Shown in pieces: positions 25,594 through 38,419 of a DNA stretch of 64,000 bases. Source of the stretch: JALYGJ01 sp964475245 (GTDB lineage Bacteria > Chloroflexota > Limnocylindria > Limnocylindrales > CSP1-4); contig CAYYVV010000003.1 of assembly GCA_964475245.1 (NCBI GenBank), positions 1 to 64,000 on the forward strand, written 5' to 3'. Each line of letters begins with the position of its first letter. Position 1 is the first letter of the stretch. The notes below the pieces were generated by a model. The model was given only the letters and a program-made list of their open reading frames with translations. It was not told the origin of the DNA and did not search any database. A program made the position numbers and the translations under genes.

Positions 25594-26735
25594 TTACGCG
25601 GCGGCGTCCTCCGCCTGGCGGCCCAGGATGAAGCCGAACTCGGCACCGCCCTCGGGTCGTGGCGTGGCCCAGATGCGGCCGCCCATCGCCTCGACGAGGC
25701 CACGGCAAACGTACAGGCCGATCCCGGCGCCACCGATCATGCCGGCCGTGGTCGGCGAGCGGTAGTAGAGCTCGAACAGGCGCGCCGTCTCGGCCGGATC
25801 GAGCCCGGCGCCCTCGTCGAGCACGCGCACGCGGATGCCCTCGGCCGTCTCGTCGACGACGACGCGCACCGTCGAGCCGGCCGAGCTGTACTTGGCCGCG
25901 TTGCTGAGCAGGTTGCGCAGCACCTGCTCGACGTACGTGTCATCTCCGCGCGCGGTTGATGCCGCGCGCGTCTCGGCGATGAACCTCACGCTCGGCCAGC
26001 GCTCCTGCTCGGAGCGCACGACGCGCTCGACGACGCGCTGCACGACGACCGGGTTGTCGGCTCGCTCGATGCTGCCTCGCTCCGAGCGCGACAGGACGAG
26101 CAGGTCCTCGACGAGGCGATAGAGCCGGTCCGTCTCGGCTTCGAGGTCGGCAATGAGCTCGCGTCGAACGTCCGGATCGAGCTCGCGGTCGCGCCGCGCG
26201 AGCAGCTTCGCCCCGCCGTAGATCGCCGTGATCGGCGTGCGCAGCTCGTGCGAGATGATGCCATTGAATGCGTCGCGCAGCTCGCTCGCGCGGCGCTCGG
26301 TCTGGATCAGGCGGGCCAGATCCTCGCGCGCCTGGGCCGCCTCGTCGAGCGCGCGGCGCCGCTCGGCCGACTCGACCCGCGCCCGGTCGCGCTCGTTGCG
26401 CAGGCGATGGGAGAGGTACGAAACGGCGACGCCGCCGACTAGGAACGCGGCCAGCCGAACCTGGTCGCTCGGCGCGGCGAGCTGGACGATGAACAGCGGC
26501 GGAAACGCGAGGAGCGTATCGACCAGCGCGGCAACGACGGTGAGCAGGATGCCGCCCAGGAAATCGCGATACCAGGCGGCGAGGGCGACAGCCGGGACAT
26601 AGAACAGGAAGCCAGCGTTGGCTTCCGTCATGCTGCTGACGAGGAGCTTGATGGCGACCGAGATGGCGACCAGCGCGAGGGTGACCGCGAGCGTCTTCAG
26701 CGCCGAGACGAGCTCCAGGCGCACGAAGCTGCCGG

Positions 26736-26739
<4 letters not shown>
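25594..26739 (-). CDS. Sensor histidine kinase with KdpD-like DUF4118 membrane domain
   Basis: 381 residues from the GTG at 26739, which overlaps the TreS-maltokinase stop by 4 nt (GTGA). Three to four helices in residues 10-105 resemble the DUF4118 membrane module of KdpD. A coiled coil leads to the HisKA helix with FNGIISHELRTPITAIYGG, whose His is the phosphoacceptor. The ATPase domain has N-box LRNLLSNAAKYSS and G-boxes DEGAGLDP and GGAGIGLYVCRGLVEAMGG. It is an orphan kinase in this window: no response-regulator gene is adjacent. Translational coupling to the trehalose/maltose-1-phosphate gene suggests it is made together with that pathway. Confidence 0.88.
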
Positions 26740-30116
<3,377 letters not shown>

Positions 30117-30343
30117 CTAGCGACCCACCGCCCAGGACAGGTTCTGCCATTTGTCGGGACTGGCGTCATTAAACGGGCACCCGCCCGAAGTTCCCGTCAT
30201 TTGTGTCGCCTGGCCGTCCTTATGCCCGGGATCTGACTTCGCGACGGCCGCCGAGGGCCTGCGCCAAGCGTGAAATCGCCGGTCGGACGCCGCGGAAACC
30301 CGCCGGAAGTTGCGTAAGGTCGGCACGGCCAACTTTTGACGGG

Positions 30344-32308
30344 TCATCGCAGCCTGCGCAGCCAGAGGACGTGCGCAGCGCGCACGTCCGGATCGAGCTC
30401 GACCCACGCGCGCGGGCCAATCCACGTGTACGTCTGATCGTCGAGCAGGTCGACCGCCTCGTACGGCTCATCGTCGCCGAGACCCAACGCGGCCAGGTCG
30501 ATCGTGATCACCCCAGAGTGCGTGGCGTGGTAGTCGAAGTTCACGACGGTCAGGATCACATCGCGCTGGTCGTCAGTGTTCTTCGAGTACGCGAGCAGGT
30601 TCGGGTTGTCGACGGGATGGAAGAGCAGCCGCTCGTTCGTCTGCAACGCTGGGTGGGCGCGGCGCGCGCCGTTCACGCGCTGGATGAGGCCACGCAGGCG
30701 CGCGCCACCGGTCAGGTCCCACGTCCGCTGCTGGTACTTCTCCGAGTTGAGGTACTCCTCCGATCCTGGCTCGCGCGGCGTCGTCTCGCCCAGCTCGTAG
30801 ACCGGGCCGTAGATGCCGTAGCTCGACGACAGCGTCGCGGCGAGCACGAGCCGTGCCTCGAACGCCTGTGGGCCGCCGGTCTGAAGGTCGGCGTGCAGGA
30901 TGTCCGGCGTGTTCGGCCAGAAGTTGGGGCGGAAGAAATCGGAGACCGGCGGCCGGGTCAGCTCCTCGAGGTACTCCTGCATCTCGGCCGCGTTATTGCG
31001 CCAGGTGAAGTACGTGTAGCTCTGGGAGAAGCCCGCCTTGGCCAGCCGGTACATGACCTTGGGTCGCGTGAACGCCTCGGCCAGGAACAGCACCTGCGGG
31101 TGATCGCGCTTGAGGTCGTTCAGGCACCACTCCCAGAAGGCGAATGGTTTCGTGTGCGGGTTGTCGACGCGAAAGATGCTCACGCCGTGGCCGATCCAGA
31201 AGCGGAAGACGTCGTTGAGCGCCGCCCACAGGCCGCGCCAGTCGCTGCTCTCGAAGTCGAACGGGTAGATGTCCTGGTATTTCTTGGGCGGGTTCTCGGC
31301 GTACTGGACCGTGCCATCGGGTCGCGCTCGGAACCATTCCGGGTGCTCGGTGACCCACGGGTGGTCGGGCGAGGCCTGGAAGGCGATGTCGAGCGCGACC
31401 TCGATGCCGCGCTGGCGAGCGGCGTGGACGAGCCGATCGAAACCGCCCAGGTCGCCGAGCTGCGAGTGAACCGCGCTATGGCCACCGACTGAGGCACCGA
31501 TTGCCCATGGGACGCCCGGATCGGCCGCGGTTCCGCCTTCACTATTGTTCGGTCCCTTGCGGAACTGGCGGCCGATGGGCGAGATGGGCGGCAGATAGAG
31601 GACGTCGAAGCCCAGGCCGGCGACGTAGTCGAGGCGGTTGATGACGTCGTCGAAGGTGCCGTGGCGCTTGGGGTCGGGCGAAGCCGAGCGCGGAAACAGC
31701 TCGTACCAGGCGCTGAATCGGGCGCGGACCGGATCGACGACCACGGACAAAGGGGAATCGAGGGTCGTCGCGGAGGTCAGATCCGGGATGGCGTCCATGA
31801 TCTCGGTCAACCCGGGCGCAAGCGCGCTGCTCGCCGTCAGCTGCGTCGCGGCCTGGGTGAGAACGCTCGCGTGATCAGCGTTCGTGGCGCGCGCCGCGGC
31901 CGCGGCGACGATCTGGGCGCCGATCTGGAGGTCGACGGTCACGTCCTGACCGGCATCGACGCGCTTGTGCAGGTCGTGCACCCACGTCCGCCAGTGATCG
32001 ACCCAGGCACTGACGACGAACTCGTAGCGGCCGATCTCGTCGAGCGTGAACGACGCTCGCCAGCGGTCGTTGCTGACCGGCGCCATCTCCTGCTGCTGCC
32101 AGGCCGGGCCGTCGCCGACGCGCCACGACAGGCGGGCGCGAACTTCGTCGTGCCCGTCGGCGAACACGTCCGCTTCGACGACGAGCAGGTCACCGACCGA
32201 CCGTTTGGCCAGGAAACGACCGCCGTCGACCTGCGGAGTGACGTTCTCGATGACGGCACGCCGGCGGCCATCGTCGGGCAGCGGCTGGGCCGGCACCTGA
32301 GTAGTCAT
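30344..32308 (-). CDS. glgE: Alpha-1,4-glucan:maltose-1-phosphate maltosyltransferase
   Basis: 654 residues from the ATG at 32308, which overlaps the preceding stop by 4 nt. The longer frame upstream runs through the membrane-protein gene and is rejected. The N-terminal beta-domain (RRAVIENVTPQVDGGRFLAKR) and helical segment are typical of GlgE. The GH13 core has YDVLYLPPISPIG, the nucleophile region IFRVDNPHTKPFAFWEW and acid/base VLFLAEAFTRPKVM. GlgE transfers maltosyl units from maltose-1-phosphate to linear alpha-glucan. Together with the downstream TreS-maltokinase it converts trehalose into glycogen-like glucan. Confidence 0.95.
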   Translation of the reverse strand: MTTQVPAQPLPDDGRRRAVIENVTPQVDGGRFLAKRSVGDLLVVEADVFADGHDEVRARLSWRVGDGPAWQQQEMAPVSNDRWRASFTLDEIGRYEFVVSAWVDHWRTWVHDLHKRVDAGQDVTVDLQIGAQIVAAAAARATNADHASVLTQAATQLTASSALAPGLTEIMDAIPDLTSATTLDSPLSVVVDPVRARFSAWYELFPRSASPDPKRHGTFDDVINRLDYVAGLGFDVLYLPPISPIGRQFRKGPNNSEGGTAADPGVPWAIGASVGGHSAVHSQLGDLGGFDRLVHAARQRGIEVALDIAFQASPDHPWVTEHPEWFRARPDGTVQYAENPPKKYQDIYPFDFESSDWRGLWAALNDVFRFWIGHGVSIFRVDNPHTKPFAFWEWCLNDLKRDHPQVLFLAEAFTRPKVMYRLAKAGFSQSYTYFTWRNNAAEMQEYLEELTRPPVSDFFRPNFWPNTPDILHADLQTGGPQAFEARLVLAATLSSSYGIYGPVYELGETTPREPGSEEYLNSEKYQQRTWDLTGGARLRGLIQRVNGARRAHPALQTNERLLFHPVDNPNLLAYSKNTDDQRDVILTVVNFDYHATHSGVITIDLAALGLGDDEPYEAVDLLDDQTYTWIGPRAWVELDPDVRAAHVLWLRRLR

Positions 32309-32799
32309 CGCTTGACCTCGACGAGCAGCTGCCAGGCGTTGCGGATGCCGACCACCACGGCCGCCATCCAGCCCGGCACGAGCCAGTACAGGCCGCCGCC
32401 GGTGCCGGCTGCCAGGCTCAAGCCGCCGATGACGACGAAGAGGCCTGGCAGGCTGCTGACCAACGTCGCGCGGATCCGGTTGGCGCGATGCTGCACGGAG
32501 GTCGCGTGGTAGCTGCGGTACGACAGGTACAGCGTCGCTCCGAGAAGTCCGGCACCGAGCACAAGCAGCTCCAGGCCAAGCAGCGCGGTCGATTGGCCGG
32601 GCACGAGCAGCACCATGGCGCTGAACGACACGCCGCTCAGCACGACGATGCCCTGGAGGGCGAGGTCGGCAACGCCGCCAAGGCTGAGGATCTCGGTCAG
32701 GTTGATCGAGATCGACACGAAGATGAAGCCGGCGAAGGAGACCGTGGCAACGACGATGGCCGCGGCAAGGTCGGTCCACGCAGCCGGGTCAGCCTCCAT
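32305..32799 (-). CDS. Small integral membrane protein in the glgE operon
   Basis: 164 residues from the ATG at 32799; an upstream ATG at 32865 is possible but adds a polar, unlikely segment. Five hydrophobic helices are visible (about residues 9-33, 41-62, 68-90, 105-125 and 130-150). No charged motif or family signature was recognised. Its stop overlaps the GlgE start (ATGA), so it is translationally tied to the glucan pathway, though a membrane role in that pathway is not documented. Confidence 0.65.
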   Translation of the reverse strand: MEADPAAWTDLAAAIVVATVSFAGFIFVSISINLTEILSLGGVADLALQGIVVLSGVSFSAMVLLVPGQSTALLGLELLVLGAGLLGATLYLSYRSYHATSVQHRANRIRATLVSSLPGLFVVIGGLSLAAGTGGGLYWLVPGWMAAVVVGIRNAWQLLVEVKR

Positions 32800-32983
32800 C
32801 GCGCGATTCTCGCGGAGCGGTGCGCGTGAGTCCGTGCCTAAAAGACACGGCCCGGCCAGATGCACGCCGAGTCGAGCCCGACAGCCAGGCGCGCGGCCTT
32901 GAGCGTGTCGTTTCGGCTCCCGTCTGCGTGCAAACGGCTATGCCTTGCCTTTTATGCACGAATTCGCGCGCACGAAACGGGGT

Positions 32984-35900
32984 TCACTTCTTGGCGGGCT
33001 TCGGCGCCGCCTTGGCGACGATCGGCTTTCCACCGCGCAGACGTGGCGCCGGCTTAGCCGGGCGCGTCGAGGCCCACTTGGGCGGCTCACTGAGCAGGCT
33101 GCGCAGCTTGGCGAGCTGGTAGTCGGACTTCTTACCCGCCGCCACCAGATTCGCGGCGTCGGGAAGTGCAAGCCACTTGACGGCTTCCTCGAATCGCTCG
33201 CGATTGAACCAGGCCACGCCATCGTGATCGTTGACGCCGATCGCGCGCTGGAACCGGTCGTCGGCCAACAGGCTCGCTGGCGCCTTTGTCCCATTGCCCC
33301 GACCGCTCTTGGGGCGCGCCTCGAGATCGAGCATCAGCGCGATCAGGTCGGCGGCCGGCCACACGCGGCCGATGAGCCAGTCGTAGATCCACTTGCCGCG
33401 CGCAAGCTCCGGCTTGTGCGCGGCAACGAGCGCCTCGATCGAGCGCGCGATTGCCCGCTCGTCGGCCTGGCTCGTCGTTGCCTCTGTCGTCGTTGCCTCT
33501 GTCGTAGGCGGCTGCGCGGCGACCAGCGCGGCTACTTCCGCGAGCGCTGCCGGCTGGTCGCCGCGGCGCAACGCGTCGTGGAGCGGCTGCAGCTCGAGCT
33601 CGAGCAGCGCGTCGTCGATCGACGGCACTCCCCTGCCCTCGAGCCACGCAGCGAGGCGGCGGTAGCGGCCGTCGGTGTCGTGCAGGTCGCGCAGCTCCGA
33701 GTAGATCTTCGTCTCGTACGCATGGAGGTCCAGGAACAGCCCGCGCTCCGCGATGTCGCGCTGCGCGTACAGGTACTCGAGCCCGCTGCGCGAGTCGCGC
33801 ATCACCAGCCAGTCATCCGCGCCGCTCGTCAGGCCCAGGCCGTGGGCCAGCGACGAGCCGGTGACGGCCGCGGTGCTGATCCAGCCGGACGCCTCGGCAT
33901 AGCGGTTGTGGTAGACGACCAGCGAGCGGTGCCCGTCGCGCGAGTTGGAGAAAGCGAATACGTCCTCGTTGACCGAACCGTCCGCCGTGTAGAAGTCGTA
34001 CAGCGCGAAGTTGTCGACCTCGGCAAACAGCCAACGTTGGTGCAGGAGCGGGAATATCTCCCGCTCGTGGCGGGCCACGAGCTCGGGGTCGGGCGTCTCG
34101 TCGTGATAAGCGCGGCGGTACTCCATGCCGTAGCGCTCGGCATAGCCCTCGATCTGGCCGTGCCCGAACATCGGCAGCCCGGGCATCGTCGCCAGTACCG
34201 TCGCCACGCCGAAGTACTTGTCACCCTTGCCGAACTGGTCGATCGCGGTCCGCTCGTCGGGGTTGTTCATGAAGTTGACGTAGCGCTTGAGGATCTGCGG
34301 GTCGAACTCGAGCGTGTTCTTGATGACCAGGCGGTACTCGGCGTTCTTCTCGTCGCGCATCATGTTCATGAACGCGCTGTTGTAGACGCGGTGCATGCCC
34401 AGGGTGCGGACGAAGTAGCCCTCCATCAGCCAGAACGCCTCGGCCAGGAGGAGCGTGTCGGGCGCCTCTGCCGCGACGCGGTCGACGACCTCGCGCCAGA
34501 ACTCGACGGGCATCGCGCGCTCGAAATCTGCCTTCTTGAGCGCGTATTCGGCGCGCGACGGAATGGCGCCGCCCGAACCCGGCTCCGGGTACCAGAGCCG
34601 CTCGATGTGGCGCTTGGCGAGCGTCATCGCGGCGTCGAAACGGATGATCGGGAACTGGCGCGCGACGTGGAGGATGGTCTGGATGACCGCCTCGCGCACC
34701 TCCGGCTTGATGTAGTCGAGCTGGGCCGTGTCGTTCCAGGGCATCGAGGTCCCGTCGTTGCCGTGGTAGATGAAGCGCGCGTCACCGCTCCAGTGATCGA
34801 CGCGCTTGAAGGTCACTGCCGCGTCGGTGTTGTCAAAGTAGTGATCCTCGATATAGATGCCCACGCGCGGATCGGACGACAGGTTCGGGCCGTCGTAGGT
34901 GTACGCCGGATACGGAGCATCCGGCCGTGACATGAACCAGTCGGGGTGCTCGACGACCCAGCGCGAATCGACGCCCATGTGGTTGGGGACCATGTCGCTC
35001 GCCAGGCGCAGGCCGCGCGACCAGGCACGGTCGCGCAGGTTGCGATAGGCCTCGTCGCCGCCCAGGTCGTCGGCAATGCTGTAGTCCATGAGCGAGTACG
35101 CGCTGGCCACGGCCTCCGGGTTGCCGCGCATCTGCTTGATCGTGCGCGACGCCTGGCTGCGCTCCCACAGCCCGATCAGCCACAGGCCGGTGAACCCGGC
35201 GTGCGCCAACAGATCGAGCTCCTCGTCCGGGATCTGGTCGAGGCGCCAGATGGGCCGTCCGTAGGCACGCGACAGCTGGTCTAGCCAGACGTAGGTCGAC
35301 TTGGCGATGAGCACGACCCGCGGCATCCAGTCGAGGTCCCGGCTGAAGCGCTCGACCTCCGCTTCACCGCCGCGCAGGTCCGCGCTGAAGCCATGCAGCG
35401 CCGCGCTGTCGGCTGATCCCGAATCGGCCGCTCCACCGTGCGTGGCGTGGAAGCGCATCCAGACCGCGCGCTCCTCCTCGCTGAGCACGTCGAGCGAGAT
35501 GACGAGGCGATCGCCGAAACGCTCGGCGATGAAGCCCCACTGCTCGCGAATCCAGCGCAGCTGCTCGGTCAGCGATCCGGAGGCCACCATTGCCGGCCGG
35601 CGCAGGAGAGTGATCAGGTCGTCGTCGTCGGGCCCGAACCTGGGCTGCGTCCGAAAGTAGCTTTCGAGGCCGCGCACGACCGCCAGGTAGGCACTGCCGT
35701 CCTCCAGGTCGCGATCGTCGAACAGCTCGCCGTACGGTGAAAAGGCCGGGTTGCCGTTGGCCAGCCAGAGCATGAGCAGCTCTTCGAGCGCCACCTCGCG
35801 ATTGCTCATGCCGTCGGTCGTGCCGCCCAGCCAGTCCGCGGCGCTCTGATCCGCGCGGTAAATGGCTGCATTGGGGAAGTCGGTGACGAACGCCTCGAGC

Positions 35901-36223
35901 GTCTGCTGCACGACCTGCGGAGTGAGGCGCTCGTCGAGCGCGGCCAGCGCGCCGGACATCGCCTGCGGGTTGCGCTGGGCGCGGTACATGCCGACGACGA
36001 AGTGCAGGATCTCGTCAACGAGGCCCATCGCGCTCAGGTCGCCGGCACGGATGGCCGCGCCCGGATCGCGCGCCAGGTCGCGTTGCGCGTTCATCTGCTG
36101 GGCGAATCGGCGCGCGGCGGCGAAGTCGGCAAAGACGACGTTGCCGGTCAGGCCGAACAGCGTCTCGTCGAACTCGTAGCGCTGCCGGGCCGCGCGCGCG
36201 ACGTGGAACTCGAATGCGGTCAT
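32984..36223 (-). CDS. Large GH13 alpha-amylase-family protein
   Basis: 1079 residues; the ATG at 36223 is preceded by GAGGTG at about 10 nt, whereas the ATG at 36247 has no site. The first 330 residues do not match a familiar domain and are mostly helical. The GH13 barrel occupies about 350-800 and keeps the catalytic set: region I ASDMVPNH, region II IIRFDAAMTLAKRH (nucleophile Asp), region III LLLAEAFWLME (acid/base Glu) and region IV FMNNPDE with the transition-state Asp. A helical C-terminal part ends in a Lys/Pro/Ala-rich tail. It lacks the usual features of malto-oligosyltrehalose synthase, so hydrolase or transferase on alpha-glucan is all that can be said. It is the first gene of the glgE-treS group. 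Confidence 0.8.
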   Translation of the reverse strand: MTAFEFHVARAARQRYEFDETLFGLTGNVVFADFAAARRFAQQMNAQRDLARDPGAAIRAGDLSAMGLVDEILHFVVGMYRAQRNPQAMSGALAALDERLTPQVVQQTLEAFVTDFPNAAIYRADQSAADWLGGTTDGMSNREVALEELLMLWLANGNPAFSPYGELFDDRDLEDGSAYLAVVRGLESYFRTQPRFGPDDDDLITLLRRPAMVASGSLTEQLRWIREQWGFIAERFGDRLVISLDVLSEEERAVWMRFHATHGGAADSGSADSAALHGFSADLRGGEAEVERFSRDLDWMPRVVLIAKSTYVWLDQLSRAYGRPIWRLDQIPDEELDLLAHAGFTGLWLIGLWERSQASRTIKQMRGNPEAVASAYSLMDYSIADDLGGDEAYRNLRDRAWSRGLRLASDMVPNHMGVDSRWVVEHPDWFMSRPDAPYPAYTYDGPNLSSDPRVGIYIEDHYFDNTDAAVTFKRVDHWSGDARFIYHGNDGTSMPWNDTAQLDYIKPEVREAVIQTILHVARQFPIIRFDAAMTLAKRHIERLWYPEPGSGGAIPSRAEYALKKADFERAMPVEFWREVVDRVAAEAPDTLLLAEAFWLMEGYFVRTLGMHRVYNSAFMNMMRDEKNAEYRLVIKNTLEFDPQILKRYVNFMNNPDERTAIDQFGKGDKYFGVATVLATMPGLPMFGHGQIEGYAERYGMEYRRAYHDETPDPELVARHEREIFPLLHQRWLFAEVDNFALYDFYTADGSVNEDVFAFSNSRDGHRSLVVYHNRYAEASGWISTAAVTGSSLAHGLGLTSGADDWLVMRDSRSGLEYLYAQRDIAERGLFLDLHAYETKIYSELRDLHDTDGRYRRLAAWLEGRGVPSIDDALLELELQPLHDALRRGDQPAALAEVAALVAAQPPTTEATTTEATTSQADERAIARSIEALVAAHKPELARGKWIYDWLIGRVWPAADLIALMLDLEARPKSGRGNGTKAPASLLADDRFQRAIGVNDHDGVAWFNRERFEEAVKWLALPDAANLVAAGKKSDYQLAKLRSLLSEPPKWASTRPAKPAPRLRGGKPIVAKAAPKPAKK

Positions 36224-36392
36224 TGGGCGCGACACCTCATCGATCATGGCAATGCTACCGGTGAGTTGCGATCGGTCCAGCCTCAGCCGCACAGCGGTGC
36301 CATCGCGCGACTCTTTCAATGGTCGGCGAGCCGATCCGCCGCGCGCGCCGTGCTACCTTGCGCTGCCAATGGCCCGAACAGGGGGAACTGCC

Positions 36393-37547
36393 GTGCATCG
36401 ACTGCTCGCGCTCGCTTCGCTCGTCCTCTTCGCCCTTGCCCTCGCGCCGTCCGCGGCGGCCGCGTCCTTCTCAACGAGCCTGGTCAAGGACGGCTTCACT
36501 CAACCGGTCTTCGTGACCAATGCGGGCGACTCGCGGCTGTTCGTCGTCCAGCAGAACGGCCTGATCAAGATCATCGAGCCCGACAACTCGGTCAAGACTT
36601 TCCTCGACATCTCGTCCCTCGTCCTCGATGACGGGGAGCAGGGGCTGCTCGGCCTCGCCTTCCACCCGAATTACGCGTCGAACGGCCTGTTCTACGTCTA
36701 CTACACGCCGAGCGCGGGCGGCGCCGAGATCCTGGCCGAGTTCAAGCGATCGGTGGGCGATCCCGACGCCGCGGACCCCAGCAGCGAACGCATCCTGCTC
36801 AACCTGTCCGACCCGTACACCAACCACAACGGCGGCTGGATGGCATTCAAGGGCGGCGACCTGTACCTGTCGCTGGGCGACGGCGGCAGCGGTGGCGATC
36901 CGCAGAACCGGGCTCAGAACCTGAACCAGTGGTGGGGCAAGATCCTGCGCATCAATCCGCTCGACCCCGACGGCAACGGACCCAAGACGTACAGCATCCC
37001 GTCGAGCAACCCTTTCGTCGGCCGTCCGGGCAAGGACGAGATCTGGTCATACGGTCTGCGCAATCCGTGGCGCTGTTCGTTCGACGACGCCACCGGCGAT
37101 CTGTGGTGCGGTGATGTCGGCCAGGACGCGTACGAGGAGATCGACCACGTCAAGAGTGGCAAGGCCGTCAACTTCGGCTGGCACAAGCTCGAGGGCACGC
37201 ACTACTACACGTACGGCAGCCATACTCGTGGCGCCGTGTGCAGCGGCAAGTGCTACAAGAAGCCGATCCTCGACTACGCCCACACTGCCTTCGGCGGCGG
37301 CAACTGCGCGGTTACGGGCGGCTACGTGTCGCGCCGGCCGGGCGCGGCAATGAAGGGCGACTACGTCTTCGGCGACTACTGCTCGGGCCTGGTGTGGGTC
37401 ATCCCGAGCACGTTCAAGGCAGGCTCGACGCTGCCGTCACCGGTGGCGGACACGGACTTCAATATCAGCTCGTTCGGCGAGGGCTCCGACGGCCGGATCT
37501 ACCTGGTCGACCTCAACGGCGGCATCTACCTGATCGACCAGAGCTGA
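36393..37547 (+). CDS. Secreted PQQ-type sugar dehydrogenase (GSDH family)
   Basis: 384 residues from the GTG at 36393, which follows AGGGGGA by 6 nt; the ATG at 36369 is an alternative without a site. A signal peptide ends near AAAASF. The six-bladed propeller of the soluble glucose/sorbosone dehydrogenase family is recognisable by DDGEQGLLGLAFHPNYASNG, TNHNGGWMAFKG, LGDGGSGGDPQNRAQ, YGLRNPWRCSFD and GDVGQDAYEEID. These enzymes oxidise aldoses at C1 with pyrroloquinoline quinone; many members are poorly characterised. A second member lies at 61950-63236. The gene is divergent from the GH13 gene. Confidence 0.88.
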   Translation: MHRLLALASLVLFALALAPSAAAASFSTSLVKDGFTQPVFVTNAGDSRLFVVQQNGLIKIIEPDNSVKTFLDISSLVLDDGEQGLLGLAFHPNYASNGLFYVYYTPSAGGAEILAEFKRSVGDPDAADPSSERILLNLSDPYTNHNGGWMAFKGGDLYLSLGDGGSGGDPQNRAQNLNQWWGKILRINPLDPDGNGPKTYSIPSSNPFVGRPGKDEIWSYGLRNPWRCSFDDATGDLWCGDVGQDAYEEIDHVKSGKAVNFGWHKLEGTHYYTYGSHTRGAVCSGKCYKKPILDYAHTAFGGGNCAVTGGYVSRRPGAAMKGDYVFGDYCSGLVWVIPSTFKAGSTLPSPVADTDFNISSFGEGSDGRIYLVDLNGGIYLIDQS

Positions 37548-37571
37548 CCCGCGCAGGCAAGTCTGCGAGTG

Positions 37572-38288
37572 CTACGACGCGTAGTGCTGCCAGAGGTACT
37601 GGCGCAGCGTGAGGCCGCTGGCGTGGACCTTCGCCGCGAGGTCGCGGCCGACGTAGCGGTAGTGCCACGGCTCCGAGTAGTAGCAGGTCTTGCCCGTCTT
37701 GCCACTCGGATAGCTCAGGATCCAGCCGAACTTCCAGGCGTTGTCTCTCATCCAGTGGCCCGCCGCGGTCCGCGCGAACTTCTGGGATACGTCGCCGGGC
37801 GTGGATGCACTGCCGAAGTCGATGGTCACCCCAAGCTGGTGCTCGGAGTGTCCGGGTCGGGCGACGCTGTGCATTGCCGTCTTCTTGCCGTAGCGCTCGA
37901 CCTCGTGCTCGTACAGGCCGGCCTGAGTTGAGTAGCTCCGGTAGGCCGAGATCACGCGCAGGCCGGCCCCGGCCATGCGCGCGGCACTGGCCATCGCCTT
38001 GAGATCGGGGATCACGATGCTGCGCACCTCGCCGCCGCCCTTGAGTCCTGCCCTGGCGGTCGACACGAGCCCGGGCGGCACATAGCTCTTGGGGAGCTCG
38101 TAGGTCGTGTCGAGCATGGTCTCGTCCCAATCGCTGTACGCAGCGTTCTTGGCGGGCACGTCCTCGTAGGCGCAGGCGGGTGGCGATGCACTCGCCGCGG
38201 CGACCGATGCCGGCGGCGCGATGCCCATGAACGACGCACCGGCAACGAGACACGCAATGAGGTACGGACGAAGACGGCGGAGAATCAC
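37572..38288 (-). CDS. D-alanyl-D-alanine carboxypeptidase, M15B (VanY-like), secreted
   Basis: 238 residues with a signal peptide (about 1-30). The zinc peptidase motifs are intact: ISAYRSYSTQ (substrate-binding Arg), PGHSEHQLGVTIDF with His and Asp ligands, and EPWHYRYVG with the catalytic Glu and the third zinc ligand His. M15B enzymes trim the terminal D-Ala of peptidoglycan stem peptides. Two Cys (CAYED near the mature N-terminus and CYYSEPW) may form a disulfide. It is convergent with the sugar-dehydrogenase gene (24 nt between stops) and divergent from the molybdopterin protein gene. Confidence 0.92.
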   Translation of the reverse strand: MILRRLRPYLIACLVAGASFMGIAPPASVAAASASPPACAYEDVPAKNAAYSDWDETMLDTTYELPKSYVPPGLVSTARAGLKGGGEVRSIVIPDLKAMASAARMAGAGLRVISAYRSYSTQAGLYEHEVERYGKKTAMHSVARPGHSEHQLGVTIDFGSASTPGDVSQKFARTAAGHWMRDNAWKFGWILSYPSGKTGKTCYYSEPWHYRYVGRDLAAKVHASGLTLRQYLWQHYAS

Positions 38289-38419
38289 GGCAAACCCCGA
38301 CTAGCAGCAGTGCAGCAGCAGCAATCTATTAACGCACACGGACTTCCGAGGTTTCGGGCGCCAAAACTCACAGCATTTCCTACTGATCCGATCCGGCCGA
38401 GCCTGCGTAGGCTGTAACG

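Noticed and set aside
32984..36223. Malto-oligosyltrehalose synthase (TreY)
   Set aside because: The barrel motifs and the large N-terminal extension do not fit TreY, and no TreZ gene is adjacent.
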